NCBI RefSeq assembly: GCF_013449725.1
Contig: NZ_JACCFF010000001.1
Location: 434,001-498,000, forward strand
From: Mycobacteroides sp. LB1
GTDB lineage: Bacteria > Actinomycetota > Actinomycetes > Mycobacteriales > Mycobacteriaceae
Length of the DNA: 64,000 bases
Reading direction: 5' to 3'
In this document: positions 15,460 through 26,154 of the stretch, in pieces
How the letters are laid out: every line of letters begins with the position of its first letter
Position numbering within the stretch: position 1 is the stretch's first letter
Made by a program: the position numbers and the translations under genes
The notes under the pieces: generated by a model
What the model was told of the DNA's origin: nothing
Databases searched by the model: none
The model's input: only the letters and a program-made list of their open reading frames with translations

Positions 15460-17031
15460 TCAATTCTTCGGGAACTTCAGCTTCGAGATGTCGATATCGG
15501 CCAGGCCGGGCGGTAGTTCGCCCAGTCCCTCGGGCATCGCAGAGAGGTCGGGAAATCCTGGGGGCATCCCCGCCATACCCGGAGGCATACCCGGGAGGCC
15601 GCCCCGAATCTTCGGCTGTGTTGGACCCCGTGAGCCCTTCTTGCCCTTTTTGGTGTTCTTGCCGCCCTTGCGGTTGCTCTTGCGGTTGAGGGCGCCCATG
15701 CCCATGCGGCCCGCCATCGAGGCCATCATCTTGCGCGCCTCGAAGAATCGGTCGACAAGCTGATTGACCTCCGAGACCGCAACTCCGGAACCGTTGGCGA
15801 TCCGCAGCCGCCGGGAGGCGTTGATGATCTTCGGGTCGGCCCGCTCGATGGGGGTCATGCCGCGGATGATGGCCTGCACCCGGTCGAGCTGCTTGTCGTC
15901 GACGGCAGCCAGCGCGTCCTTCATCTGGCCGGCACCGGGCAGCATGCCCAGCAAGTTGCCGATGGGCCCCATCTTGCGGATCGCGAGCATCTGCTCCAGG
16001 AAGTCCTCGAGCGTCAGCTCTCCCGAGGTGATCTTCTCGGCCGCAGCCAGGGACTGTTCGGCATCGAAATGCTGTTCGGCCTGCTCGATGAGGGACAGTA
16101 GGTCGCCCATCCCCAGGATGCGGCTCGCCATCCGATCGGGATGGAAGACATCGAAGTCCTCCAACTTTTCGCCGGTCGACGCGAACAGGATCGGGGTGCC
16201 GGTGATCTCGCGCACCGAGAGCGCGGCGCCACCGCGGGCATCGCCGTCGAGCTTGGTGAGGACCACACCTGTGAAACCGACGCCCGCGCGGAAGGCCTCG
16301 GCGGTACTCACCGCGTCCTGACCGATCATGGCGTCGAGAACGAACAGCACCTCATCGGGGTCGACGGCATCACGAATGCGGGCCGCCTGGTCCATCAGTT
16401 CGGTATCGATACCGAGACGACCGGCGGTGTCGACGAGCACCACGTCGAAATGCTGAGCCTTGGCATGCGCCAGACCGTCTCGGGCCACCGCGACGGGATC
16501 GCCGATCAGCGAGCCGACCTCCAGGCCACCATCCGCGGTCCCCGGGTGCGGGGCGTACACCTGGACCCCGGCACGCTCACCCACCACCTGAAGCTGGTTG
16601 ACGGCGCCTGGGCGTTGTAGGTCGCAGGCCACCAGCAGCGGCGTATGCCCTTGTCCCTTAAGCCATTTAGCGAGCTTTCCGGCGAGCGTCGTCTTACCGG
16701 CACCTTGCAGACCGGCAAGCATGACGACGGTCGGCGGAGTCTTCGCGAAGGCCAGCTGGCGAGTTTCCCCGCCGAGGATGCCGACGAGCTCCTCGTTGAC
16801 GATCTTCACTACCTGCTGCGCCGGGTTCAGCGCGCCGGAGACCTCGGCCCCCTTGGCGCGGTCCTTGATGCGGCCGATGAAGGTACGCACGACGGGCAGC
16901 GCGACATCGGCTTCCAGCAGGGCCAGTCGGATGGTCCGGCAGGTCGCGTCGATGTCGGCGTCGGACAGTCGGCCCTTGCCCCGCAAGTCGGCAAGGGCAT
17001 CGGTCAACCGGTCAGACAGCGATTCAAACAC
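15460..17031 (-). CDS. ffh: Signal recognition particle protein Ffh
   Basis: A 523-residue SRP54-family GTPase that binds signal sequences of nascent membrane proteins and delivers them to FtsY. The N domain covers about residues 1-95. The G domain has P-loop GLQGAGKT (107-114), a DTAGRLG motif and TKLDGDARGG. The Met-rich M domain follows from about 300 and ends in a basic KGGKNTKKGKKG segment and a Pro/Gly/Met-rich tail. GTG at 17031 (MFESLSDRLT) matches the family N-terminus; the longer frame adds non-conserved residues. The structured repeat lies just upstream. Confidence 0.96.
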   Translation of the reverse strand: MFESLSDRLTDALADLRGKGRLSDADIDATCRTIRLALLEADVALPVVRTFIGRIKDRAKGAEVSGALNPAQQVVKIVNEELVGILGGETRQLAFAKTPPTVVMLAGLQGAGKTTLAGKLAKWLKGQGHTPLLVACDLQRPGAVNQLQVVGERAGVQVYAPHPGTADGGLEVGSLIGDPVAVARDGLAHAKAQHFDVVLVDTAGRLGIDTELMDQAARIRDAVDPDEVLFVLDAMIGQDAVSTAEAFRAGVGFTGVVLTKLDGDARGGAALSVREITGTPILFASTGEKLEDFDVFHPDRMASRILGMGDLLSLIEQAEQHFDAEQSLAAAEKITSGELTLEDFLEQMLAIRKMGPIGNLLGMLPGAGQMKDALAAVDDKQLDRVQAIIRGMTPIERADPKIINASRRLRIANGSGVAVSEVNQLVDRFFEARKMMASMAGRMGMGALNRKSNRKGGKNTKKGKKGSRGPTQPKIRGGLPGMPPGMAGMPPGFPDLSAMPEGLGELPPGLADIDISKLKFPKN

Positions 17032-17073
17032 GTTGATCAGCCTAGCTGGCGGGAATATCGGCACTGTCTAACC

Positions 17074-17136
17074 GCCGACACGCCGCATAGCGGCGGGTTC
17101 GTATCGCACGTGTCCGCCACAAGGCGGCGTGTCGAC
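17074..17136. repeat. 63-bp structured dispersed repeat, copy 2
   Basis: Matches copy 1 (11209-11271) at 57 of 63 positions. One change lies in the left terminal arm and five lie in the right half of the interior. The inner CGCCGC-ATA-GCGGCG hairpin is identical. Here an extra short stem (CCGCC-ACAA-GGCGG) appears in the right half. It fills most of the gap between glnD and ffh, so it may act as a terminator or mRNA processing site in this unit. Confidence 0.85.
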
Positions 17137-17144
17137 ACAGCGAC

Positions 17145-19523
17145 CTAGCTCGCGGCCTTCTTCGGCTGGGGTGCGGTCGCCGGGAGTACCGAGGCGATGG
17201 CCGCCTCCAGCACGGCCTGCTCGGGACCGGTGCTGAGGCAGAAGGTGTCGACCACCGAAGAGCCGAGGGTGTTGACCTTGGCCCACGCGATATCCACCCC
17301 GTGCCGTTCCAGGGTTGCGGTGATGCGTGCCAGCAGCCCCAGCGCATCGGAGGTGCGGATCTCCACGATCTGCAGATCGGCGTTCCCGGCGGGCTCGAAC
17401 CATCGGATGCGTGGTGGTGCGGGCGCGTAGTTGGTGGGGACCGCGGGAGTCGAATCCCCGACGAGGCCCGTTCCGAACTGCGCGGCCTCACGTTCACGTT
17501 CATCAAGCGCCGCGATGATGTCAGTATCCCCGTCGAGCGCCGAGATCAACTGCTGGCGCAGCAGCCCGGCCGCCGGAGGTGTTCCGAACCGCGGCGACAC
17601 CTCGAAGGTGTTGATGGCCGATCCGGCATGGCTGGCCACCGAGGCGGAGAACACTCGCAACGAGTTCAATGACAGCACCCCGGCAGCCTTCGAGAGCAGC
17701 CCCCGTTGATCGGGCGCGATCATGCTGACGATGTACATATGGGGCGACCCGGCAGGCACCAGCCGTACCTGAACGCTTCCGTCGGTGGCCAACGAAAGCA
17801 GTTCCGGGTCAATCGGATCAGGTTCGGGCAGCTGCTCGCCGCGCATCACCATCCGGCATTTGCGCACCAGCTCGCCGATCAGCGATGCCTTCCAGTCACC
17901 CCACACCCCGGGGCCGGTGGCCAGCGAATCCGCCTCGGCAAGCTGCTGTAGCAGCTCGAGCAGAAGCAGGTCACCACCGAGCGTATTGACCACGGCGTCA
18001 ATGGTTTCCGGGTCCGCCAGGTCACGCCGCGTCGCGGTGTTGGGCAGCAGCAGGTGATAGCGCACGATCTTCGACAGCAGCTCCACATCAGAGGGCCACA
18101 ATCCCAACCGGGTGCCGATCTGTACGGCCAGGTCCGCACCGACCACGCTGTGGTCACCGCCGCGGCCCTTACCGATGTCGTGCACCAGCGCGCCGAGAAC
18201 CAGCAGATCAGGACGGGAGACCCTGGTGGTGAAGGCGCTCGCCTGAGCCACCGTCTCGACCAGATGCCGGTCGACGGTCCAGATGTGCACGATGTCCCGC
18301 GGCGGCAGGTCTCGCACCGCACCCCACTCAGGGAAAAGTCTGCCCCACAATCCGGTTCGATCCAGCGCCTCGATGGTGGCCACCGCAGGACGACCGGCCT
18401 CCAGGAGCACCAGCAGATCCTTGAGCGCCTCTCGCGGCCACGGTGTGCGGAGCTCGGGAGCCGATTCGGCGAGGCGACCTAGCGTGGACGCGGAGATCGG
18501 CAGACCGGAGGTCGCCGACGCCGCCGCCACTCGCAGAACCAGCGAGGGGTCGCGTTCCGGGCGAGCATCTCGGGCCAGCACCACCTCCCCGGCATGTTCC
18601 ACCACACCCTCGTCGATGGGACGCCGGACGGTGCGCCGCAAGACTGAAATACCCCGTCGAGGAATCGAATTAGCAGCAGTGCGCAGCCCTACGTCCACCG
18701 CGTAACTAATGGTGCGCGCCGCATCAGATAGCAGCCGGGCCAGGTCGAACCGATCGCCGACGCGCAGCGCCGCGCCGATCTCATCGGCGAACTGGGCCAG
18801 CAGCTGATCCCGTTCCCGCCCGGCGACACGATGCAGTTCGGTGCGGACATCCAGGATGACGGTATGTGCGCCGTCGAATGACTTCTCGAGTCCACTATCG
18901 GTGAGCTGGGCAATGGCCAACGCGCGCAACAGCTGTACATCACGCAGGCCGCCGCGACCGGACTTCAGGTCGGGTTCGGCACGGTGTGCGATCTCGCCGC
19001 TGCGCCGCCACCGCGCCTGGGTGTAGTCGACCAGTTCGTCGAGCCGGGTCCGGATCTGCGAACGCCACTGCTGCCGCACCCCGCCGATCAGCAGGCTCGA
19101 CAACTGGGCATCGCCGGCGATATGCCGGGCATCCAGCAGCGACAACGCGGCTGACATCTCCTCGCTGGCGACGTGCAAGGTCCCGGCCACGGTACGAACA
19201 CTGTGATCGAGCCGAATATTGGCGTCCCACAATGGATACCACAATCCGTCCGCGACCTCGCTAAGAGTGTCCGACGTTATGTCCTCGTCGTGCAGCAGCA
19301 CCAGATCCAGATCCGAGTACGGCAGCATCTCACGCCGACCCAAGCCACCAAGTGCCACGATGGCAAATCCACTGGAGTCGGTGATACCGACCTCGGCGGC
19401 CTTGGCGGTCAGCCACAGCTCATTGAGGTCGGACATCGCCTCGCGAATCGCGCCCGCGCTAAGCCGAGCACTATCACCGAGCAGCTGCGCCCTAGCGGCC
19501 ACGAGGTCCGTTGCGGCGCCCAT
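17145..19523 (-). CDS. glnD: [Protein-PII] uridylyl/adenylyltransferase GlnD
   Basis: A 792-residue bifunctional nitrogen sensor that modifies and demodifies the PII protein GlnB. In order: a nucleotidyltransferase domain with [17 protein letters not shown] (about 54-70), a GlnD-specific helical region, an HD phosphohydrolase domain ([15 protein letters not shown], around 440-455), and two C-terminal ACT domains (about 610-690 and 720-790). In actinobacteria the modification is usually adenylylation of Tyr51 of GlnK/GlnB. It lies 20 bp after glnB. Confidence 0.95.
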   Translation of the reverse strand: MGAATDLVAARAQLLGDSARLSAGAIREAMSDLNELWLTAKAAEVGITDSSGFAIVALGGLGRREMLPYSDLDLVLLHDEDITSDTLSEVADGLWYPLWDANIRLDHSVRTVAGTLHVASEEMSAALSLLDARHIAGDAQLSSLLIGGVRQQWRSQIRTRLDELVDYTQARWRRSGEIAHRAEPDLKSGRGGLRDVQLLRALAIAQLTDSGLEKSFDGAHTVILDVRTELHRVAGRERDQLLAQFADEIGAALRVGDRFDLARLLSDAARTISYAVDVGLRTAANSIPRRGISVLRRTVRRPIDEGVVEHAGEVVLARDARPERDPSLVLRVAAASATSGLPISASTLGRLAESAPELRTPWPREALKDLLVLLEAGRPAVATIEALDRTGLWGRLFPEWGAVRDLPPRDIVHIWTVDRHLVETVAQASAFTTRVSRPDLLVLGALVHDIGKGRGGDHSVVGADLAVQIGTRLGLWPSDVELLSKIVRYHLLLPNTATRRDLADPETIDAVVNTLGGDLLLLELLQQLAEADSLATGPGVWGDWKASLIGELVRKCRMVMRGEQLPEPDPIDPELLSLATDGSVQVRLVPAGSPHMYIVSMIAPDQRGLLSKAAGVLSLNSLRVFSASVASHAGSAINTFEVSPRFGTPPAAGLLRQQLISALDGDTDIIAALDEREREAAQFGTGLVGDSTPAVPTNYAPAPPRIRWFEPAGNADLQIVEIRTSDALGLLARITATLERHGVDIAWAKVNTLGSSVVDTFCLSTGPEQAVLEAAIASVLPATAPQPKKAAS

Positions 19524-19543
19524 GTGATTACCGTCCTATGCGG

Positions 19544-21282
<1,739 letters not shown>

Positions 21283-21332
21283 TCCTCTCGACTGATCTCA
21301 GCACGTTGCGCTGTGAAGAATGCGCAGCGGAT

Positions 21333-21370
21333 GTTTCCGAGAGGGCGCGCGCGTGTTTCGCCTCTGTTAC
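21333..21370 (-). promoter_or_regulatory. GlnR-type binding site upstream of amt
   Basis: Read toward amt, the sequence has GTAAC-N6-GAAAC (21370 down to 21355). A second GAAAC lies exactly 22 bp later (21337-21333). This is the four-box a1-b1-a2-b2 spacing known for actinobacterial GlnR sites, with a degenerate third box (GCGCC). It predicts induction of amt-glnB-glnD under nitrogen limitation. Confidence 0.65.
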
Positions 21371-21389
21371 CGGTTGTTCTCCACGGGAT

Positions 21390-22700
21390 CTACCCCAGCA
21401 GTGCGTCGACGAATGCCGGCGGCTCGAACGGAGCCAGATCGTCGGGCCCCTCGCCGAGGCCGACCAGCTTCACCGGCACGCCGAGCTCGCGTTGCACGTG
21501 AAAAACGATGCCGCCCTTAGCCGTTCCGTCAAGTTTGGTGAGCACCACACCGGTGATGTCCACCACGTCGGCGAACACCCGGGCCTGTGCCAGGCCGTTC
21601 TGCCCAATGGTGGCGTCGAGCACCAGCAGCACCTCGTCGACGTCGGCACGGCGTTCGACCACGCGTTTGATCTTGCCGAGCTCGTCCATGAGGCCGGTCT
21701 TCGTGTGCAGCCGCCCGGCGGTGTCGACCACCACCACATCGGCACCCGCACGGATCCCGGCGTCGACGGCGTCGAAGGCGACCGACGCGGGATCGGCATT
21801 CTCGGCACCCCGCACCACCTGAGCACCCACCCGCTGGCCCCATGCCTGTAGCTGATCGGCCGCGGCCGCGCGGAATGTGTCGGCGGCCCCGAGTACCACC
21901 CGGCGCCCGTCGGCCACGAGCACACGGGCCAACTTGCCCACGGTGGTGGTCTTGCCCGTGCCGTTCACCCCGACGACGAGCAGCACCGATGGTTTGTCGT
22001 TATGCGGTAGCGCCTTGATGGATCGGTCGAGGTCGGGTTGCAGCTCGTCGATGAGCACCTCCCGCAGCAGCGCCCTGGCCTGCGCCTCGGTACGCACGCT
22101 ACGTGCTGCCATCTCGCTGCGTAGCCTGTCCACGATCGAGGTGGTGACCGCGGTGCCGAGGTCGGCGATCAGCAGGGTGTCCTCGACCTCCTCCCACGAT
22201 TCCTCGTCGAGGTCCCCGGCCCCCAGCAGCCCCAGCAGGCCGCGACCCACGGCATTCTGCGAGCTGGCCAGCCGCCCCCGGAGCCGGTCCAGCCGCCCCG
22301 CCACCGGCGCGATCTCATCGAGCACCGGCGCGCGTTCAGGTTCCGGCTCAGCCTCGAGTTCCGTGACGAGCTCGGGTTCGGGCACAAGTTCGGGCTCGGG
22401 CTCGACAACAGGCTCCGGCAGCTGGACATTGGAGATGGTGCGTCGAGGCGCGTCCCGAGGAATCTCGGCGTCATCGCCGACGGTGGGCAGCGGGACCGCT
22501 TGCGCACCGCCCTCGCTAAAGGTGATGGTGGACCCGGCGGTGTATCCACCAGAACGGTCGCTCGGTGTGGCACCCTCGGCGATCTCGGAGGACCGTGTCA
22601 GGCTGATACTGCGAGAGCGGTAACGCACCAGTCCGAAGACCAATGCGGCAACAACCAAGACGGCAACGATCGCGATGGCGATCCACACTTCAAGAGGCAC
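21390..22700 (-). CDS. ftsY: Signal recognition particle receptor FtsY
   Basis: A 436-residue SRP receptor GTPase. Unlike E. coli FtsY it begins with a genuine transmembrane helix (about residues 4-24). An acidic Pro/Glu/Val-rich linker with repeats ([20 protein letters not shown]) covers about 85-115. The NG domain follows, with P-loop [19 protein letters not shown] and [10 protein letters not shown]. It docks Ffh-bound ribosomes at the membrane. GTG at 22700 is chosen because the longer frame crosses the divergent fni gene. Only 7 bp separate this start from the likely fni start. Confidence 0.95.
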   Translation of the reverse strand: MPLEVWIAIAIVAVLVVAALVFGLVRYRSRSISLTRSSEIAEGATPSDRSGGYTAGSTITFSEGGAQAVPLPTVGDDAEIPRDAPRRTISNVQLPEPVVEPEPELVPEPELVTELEAEPEPERAPVLDEIAPVAGRLDRLRGRLASSQNAVGRGLLGLLGAGDLDEESWEEVEDTLLIADLGTAVTTSIVDRLRSEMAARSVRTEAQARALLREVLIDELQPDLDRSIKALPHNDKPSVLLVVGVNGTGKTTTVGKLARVLVADGRRVVLGAADTFRAAAADQLQAWGQRVGAQVVRGAENADPASVAFDAVDAGIRAGADVVVVDTAGRLHTKTGLMDELGKIKRVVERRADVDEVLLVLDATIGQNGLAQARVFADVVDITGVVLTKLDGTAKGGIVFHVQRELGVPVKLVGLGEGPDDLAPFEPPAFVDALLG

Positions 22701-22707
22701 TAGGGCA

Positions 22708-23715
22708 TTGTTACAGGAACGCAAGAAGCGCCACATTGACGCCTGCCTGAGCGATCCAGTGCAGTACGTCACTCGCACCACCGGCCTGGACCGATTCGAC
22801 CTGCCCTACATCGCGCTGCCGAACTCCAGCCTCGCCGAGGTCGACCTGTCCACCGAATTCCTGGGCAAACAGCTGGCAGCGCCCGTGCTCATCGGAGCGA
22901 TGACCGGTGGCGCGAAACTCTCGGCCACCATCAACCGCAACCTGGCAGCGGCAGCCCAGGAGCTGGGTATTGGGATGATGCTGGGGTCTCAGCGGGCCAT
23001 GCTCGTCGACCCCGAGAGCGCAGACACCTTCTCGGTCCGCGAGGTGGCACCCGACATCCTGCTCATCGGCAATATTGGGCTGGCACAGCTCGGCAACATC
23101 GCCGATACCGCCCGGCTGAGCACCCTGGTCGAGCGGGTGGGCGCGGACGCGCTCGCGGTGCATACCAACCCGCTACAGGAGGCCGTGCAGCCCGGTGGCG
23201 ACACCGATTTCACCGGTCAGGTGCATCGACTCGCCGAGCTGACCCACGCCGTCGAGTTCCCCGTGCTGCTCAAGGAGGTCGGCCACGGTATCAGCGGCGC
23301 CGCCGCACGCCGCCTCGGTGGATGCCGACTGGCTGCTATCGATGTCGCGGGTGCGGGCGGCACCTCGTGGGCCCGGGTCGAGCAGTTCGTCCGGTTCGGG
23401 GCGATCACCTCACCCGAGCTCGCCGAATGGGGCATCCCGACCGCGGACGCACTCGTGGAAGTGCACGCCGAGCTACCGCATATGCCGCTGGTCGGCTCGG
23501 GCGGGATACGCACCGGCATGGACGCCGCGAAGGCCATCGCGCTGGGAGCCGATGCTGTTTCGGTCGCACTCCCCCTCCTGGCGCCCGCGGTGCAATCGTC
23601 GCAGGCGGTGATTGCCTGGCTCGAACAGTTCCTCGACGAACTGCGCATCGTCATGCACTGCGCCGACGTCAGCACGATCAAACAGCTCCAGCGAATTTCG
23701 CTTCGTCCCCGCTAA
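22708..23715 (+). CDS. fni: Isopentenyl-diphosphate delta-isomerase, type 2
   Basis: A 335-residue FMN-dependent type 2 IPP isomerase that interconverts IPP and DMAPP. Hallmarks are [10 protein letters not shown] at the N-terminus, [64 protein letters not shown] and [23 protein letters not shown] at 22708 places RK at residues 5-6 as in other Fni proteins. An ATG at 22675 would add 11 residues and overlap ftsY by 26 bp. The flanking genes are not isoprenoid genes. Confidence 0.92.
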   Translation: MLQERKKRHIDACLSDPVQYVTRTTGLDRFDLPYIALPNSSLAEVDLSTEFLGKQLAAPVLIGAMTGGAKLSATINRNLAAAAQELGIGMMLGSQRAMLVDPESADTFSVREVAPDILLIGNIGLAQLGNIADTARLSTLVERVGADALAVHTNPLQEAVQPGGDTDFTGQVHRLAELTHAVEFPVLLKEVGHGISGAAARRLGGCRLAAIDVAGAGGTSWARVEQFVRFGAITSPELAEWGIPTADALVEVHAELPHMPLVGSGGIRTGMDAAKAIALGADAVSVALPLLAPAVQSSQAVIAWLEQFLDELRIVMHCADVSTIKQLQRISLRPR

Positions 23716-23771
23716 ACGGGAGACAACCGTCATACACTGCGGAAGTCACATCGTCCCAGGAGGTTCTTGGC

Positions 23772-24293
23772 ATGAAAATCCAATTCGGGGGACGTAACAA
23801 GGTTCGAGCACTGACGCGCACCTTGGCGGTCATCGCCACCGTGTTGTGTCTGTCGGTCGGTGCCGTCGGTACGCCTACGGCGCGAGCCGATGGCCTGCTC
23901 GATTTCACCGGCACCACGGTCTCGGGCGCGCCGTTCAACGGCGCCAGCCTCAAAGGCAAGCCGGTGGTGTTGTGGTTCTGGGCGGCCTACTGCCCGTTCT
24001 GCAATGGCGAGGGTCCGCACGTGAGTGCGGTATCCGCGGCCAATCCCCGAGTCACCTTCGTCGGCATCTCCGGCCGCGGTTCCGTCGGTGACATGGAGGG
24101 GTTTATCTCGCGCTATAACCTCCACTTCACCAACCTCAACGACGCCGATGGCTCGCTTTGGCGGCAGTTCGGAGTGCCCTGGCAACCGGCGTATCTGTTC
24201 ATCAACTCCAACGGCACCTCGGACTTCGTGAACAATCCGACATCGTCGATGTCTGAACAGGAGCTCAGCGACCGGGTGAAGGCACTCACCTGA
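23772..24293 (+). CDS. Exported thioredoxin-like protein (MPT53/DsbE type)
   Basis: A 173-residue secreted thioredoxin-fold protein, very similar in layout to M. tuberculosis MPT53. A Sec signal ends near TARADG (about residue 38). The redox site is WAAYCPFCNGE, followed by NPRVTFVGISGRG, FTNLNDADGSLW and the cis-Pro region VPWQPAYLF. MPT53 acts as an extracellular disulfide oxidoreductase. The stop codon overlaps the start of the CcdA-like gene, so the exported thioredoxin and its transmembrane electron donor form a coupled pair. Confidence 0.9.
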   Translation: MKIQFGGRNKVRALTRTLAVIATVLCLSVGAVGTPTARADGLLDFTGTTVSGAPFNGASLKGKPVVLWFWAAYCPFCNGEGPHVSAVSAANPRVTFVGISGRGSVGDMEGFISRYNLHFTNLNDADGSLWRQFGVPWQPAYLFINSNGTSDFVNNPTSSMSEQELSDRVKALT

Positions 24294-25126
24294 CTTCACT
24301 GGCCTTTGCAGCCGGGCTGATCGCCGCGCTCAACCCGTGCGGTTTCGCACTGCTCCCGGTCTATCTCGCGCTCGTGGTGCGCGGCCCCGGTGCCGAGATC
24401 GGCAGGTCGCAGGCAGTGGCCCGCGCCGTAGTGGCCACCGTGGTGATGGCGGCCGGGTTCGTCGCGGTGTTCACCGTCTTCGGGCTGCTGACGGTATCGG
24501 TGGCGTCCGTGGTGCAGCGCTATCTGCCTTTCGTGACGGTGGTTTTCGGAATCGGCCTGGTGATCCTGGGCCTGTGGCTGCTGTCCGGCCGCGACATCAT
24601 CGCGCTCATGCCCAAAGTGCTGGATGCGAACGCTCCCACCACCCGGTTGGGCTCGATGTTCGGCTACGGCGTGGGATACGCGGTCGCCTCGCTGTCCTGC
24701 ACCATCGGCCCGTTCCTCGCGGTCACCAGTACGACCTTCGAGAGTGGGTCCCTGTTCGACGGTGTCATGGTCTACCTGGCGTACGCCTCCGGTATCACCC
24801 TCGTGGTGGGCACGCTGGCCATGTCCACCGCCCTGGCCAGCACGGTGCTGCTGAACGCGATGCGGCGCCTGCTGCCGTACCTGAACCGGATCAGCGGCGG
24901 CATCCTCATCCTGGTCGGCGCCTACGTGGGGTACTACGGCAGCTACGAGGTCAGGCTGTTCCACGCCAATGGCAACCCGGACGACCCGATCATCAACGCG
25001 GCCGGGAAGATTCAACGCACAATCTCCGGCTGGGTGTACCTGCACGGCGCCTGGCCGTGGCTGCTCGTTCTCGGTTTGGTGGCGGTCGGCGCGGCCGTTT
25101 GGTGGCGCAATACCGCCAAGGATTAG
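24290..25126 (+). CDS. CcdA/DsbD-like transmembrane thiol-electron transporter
   Basis: Encodes about 278 residues with six to seven transmembrane spans. The paired Cys are in AALNPCGFALLP (first span) and VASLSCTIGPFLAV, as in CcdA. The first span is in frame upstream of the first ATG/GTG/TTG (GTG at 24374) and the frame contains none of these after the preceding stop at 24254. The best start is therefore CTG at 24290, overlapping the TGA of the upstream thioredoxin gene as CTGA. An annotation starting at 24374 would lose the NPCGF segment. It carries electrons from the cytoplasm to the exported thioredoxin. Confidence 0.88.
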   Translation: MTSLAFAAGLIAALNPCGFALLPVYLALVVRGPGAEIGRSQAVARAVVATVVMAAGFVAVFTVFGLLTVSVASVVQRYLPFVTVVFGIGLVILGLWLLSGRDIIALMPKVLDANAPTTRLGSMFGYGVGYAVASLSCTIGPFLAVTSTTFESGSLFDGVMVYLAYASGITLVVGTLAMSTALASTVLLNAMRRLLPYLNRISGGILILVGAYVGYYGSYEVRLFHANGNPDDPIINAAGKIQRTISGWVYLHGAWPWLLVLGLVAVGAAVWWRNTAKD

Positions 25127-25151
25127 CACGTCTGGGCGTAGCATCATATGC

Positions 25152-25265
25152 ATGACTAGCAATGAGACCGTCGCAGCTGAGACATCGAAGACCTGCGACA
25201 ACCCCAACTGCACCTGCGTTGACTGTCAGTGTGGCTCCAACTGCAGCTGCGGTGCAGATAAGTAA
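25152..25265 (+). CDS. 37-residue Cys-rich protein, metallothionein candidate
   Basis: A very short gene encoding MTSNETVAAETSKTC followed by a Cys-rich tail, with seven Cys in the last 23 residues. The spacing is C-x4-C-x-C-x2-C-x-C-x3-C-x-C, and the C-terminus ends GADK. The protein has no signal peptide and is acidic otherwise. The CxC/CxxC density is typical of metallothioneins or Cu(I)/Zn(II)-binding peptides. The sequence does not resemble MymT as I remember it. It follows the CcdA-like gene by 25 bp and may be cotranscribed. ATG at 25152 is preceded only by a weak ribosome-binding site. Confidence 0.75.
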   Translation: MTSNETVAAETSKTCDNPNCTCVDCQCGSNCSCGADK

Positions 25266-25317
25266 TCCGGCTGACGAAAAGGAATAGCGTCGGCGCTGTT
25301 CGGAGTTGCGTAGAAGC

Positions 25318-26154
25318 GTGACAGCACCTGATTTCGCGCCCTACGGATTCTTCACTCACTACGCGACGGTGGACGCAGATCTCTTGCGGGCCGTCGAAGA
25401 CCTCGGCTTCGATACCGCGTGGCTGGGCGGTTCGCCCCCCGCCGGTCTGCCATGGGTCGACCCCCTGCTGTCGGCCACCGAGCGCATCAGGATCGTGACC
25501 GCGATCGTCAACATCTGGTCTGCGCCCGCGCGGGAAGCCGGGCAGTCCTGGCAGCGCATCGAGTCGGCACATCCCGGGCGGTTCATCCTCGGTATCGGCG
25601 CCGGACATCCCGAGGTCGACAATGGCGTGGTCTACAAGCCGTACACCGGCCTGGTCGAGTACCTCGATGTGCTCGATGAGGTCGGGGTCCCGAAGGAGGG
25701 CCGGGGGCTGGCGGCGCTGGCGGAAAAGTCGCTCAAGCTCGCCACGGGGCGATCGGCGCTCGCCCACCCGTACCTCACCCCGCCCTCCCATACTCGTTGG
25801 GCACGTGAGCTTCTGGGACCCGACGCCATCATCGTCCCCGAGCAGAAGGTGGTGCTCACCACCGATGCGGACGAGGCCCGCGCGATCGGCCGTCAAGCCC
25901 TGGACCTGTATCTCGGCCTGACCAACTACCTGACCATGTTGGAACGTTTCGCGGGCAGCACGGAGGATCTGGTCAAGCCGGGCAGCGACAAGCTGGTGGA
26001 TTCCCTTATCGCATACGGGACTCCGGAGCAGATCGCGGCGCGACTGCAGGAGCATCGGGACGCCGGGGCCACCCAGGTCGCTATCCAAGTGCTCGGCGAT
26101 CCTGCCAAACGCGCGCAGGCGCTAGGCGTTTTGGCTCGAGAGCTGGCCGTCTAG
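25318..26154 (+). CDS. LLM-class F420-dependent oxidoreductase
   Basis: A 278-residue luciferase-like monooxygenase-fold protein of the F420-dependent mycobacterial type. Visible features are [48 protein letters not shown] and the C-terminal [19 protein letters not shown]. Substrate unknown. GTG at 25318 ([10 protein letters not shown]) is preferred; TTG at 25306 would add four residues. The 3' end overlaps the convergent smc gene by 33 bp. Confidence 0.88.
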   Translation: MTAPDFAPYGFFTHYATVDADLLRAVEDLGFDTAWLGGSPPAGLPWVDPLLSATERIRIVTAIVNIWSAPAREAGQSWQRIESAHPGRFILGIGAGHPEVDNGVVYKPYTGLVEYLDVLDEVGVPKEGRGLAALAEKSLKLATGRSALAHPYLTPPSHTRWARELLGPDAIIVPEQKVVLTTDADEARAIGRQALDLYLGLTNYLTMLERFAGSTEDLVKPGSDKLVDSLIAYGTPEQIAARLQEHRDAGATQVAIQVLGDPAKRAQALGVLARELAV

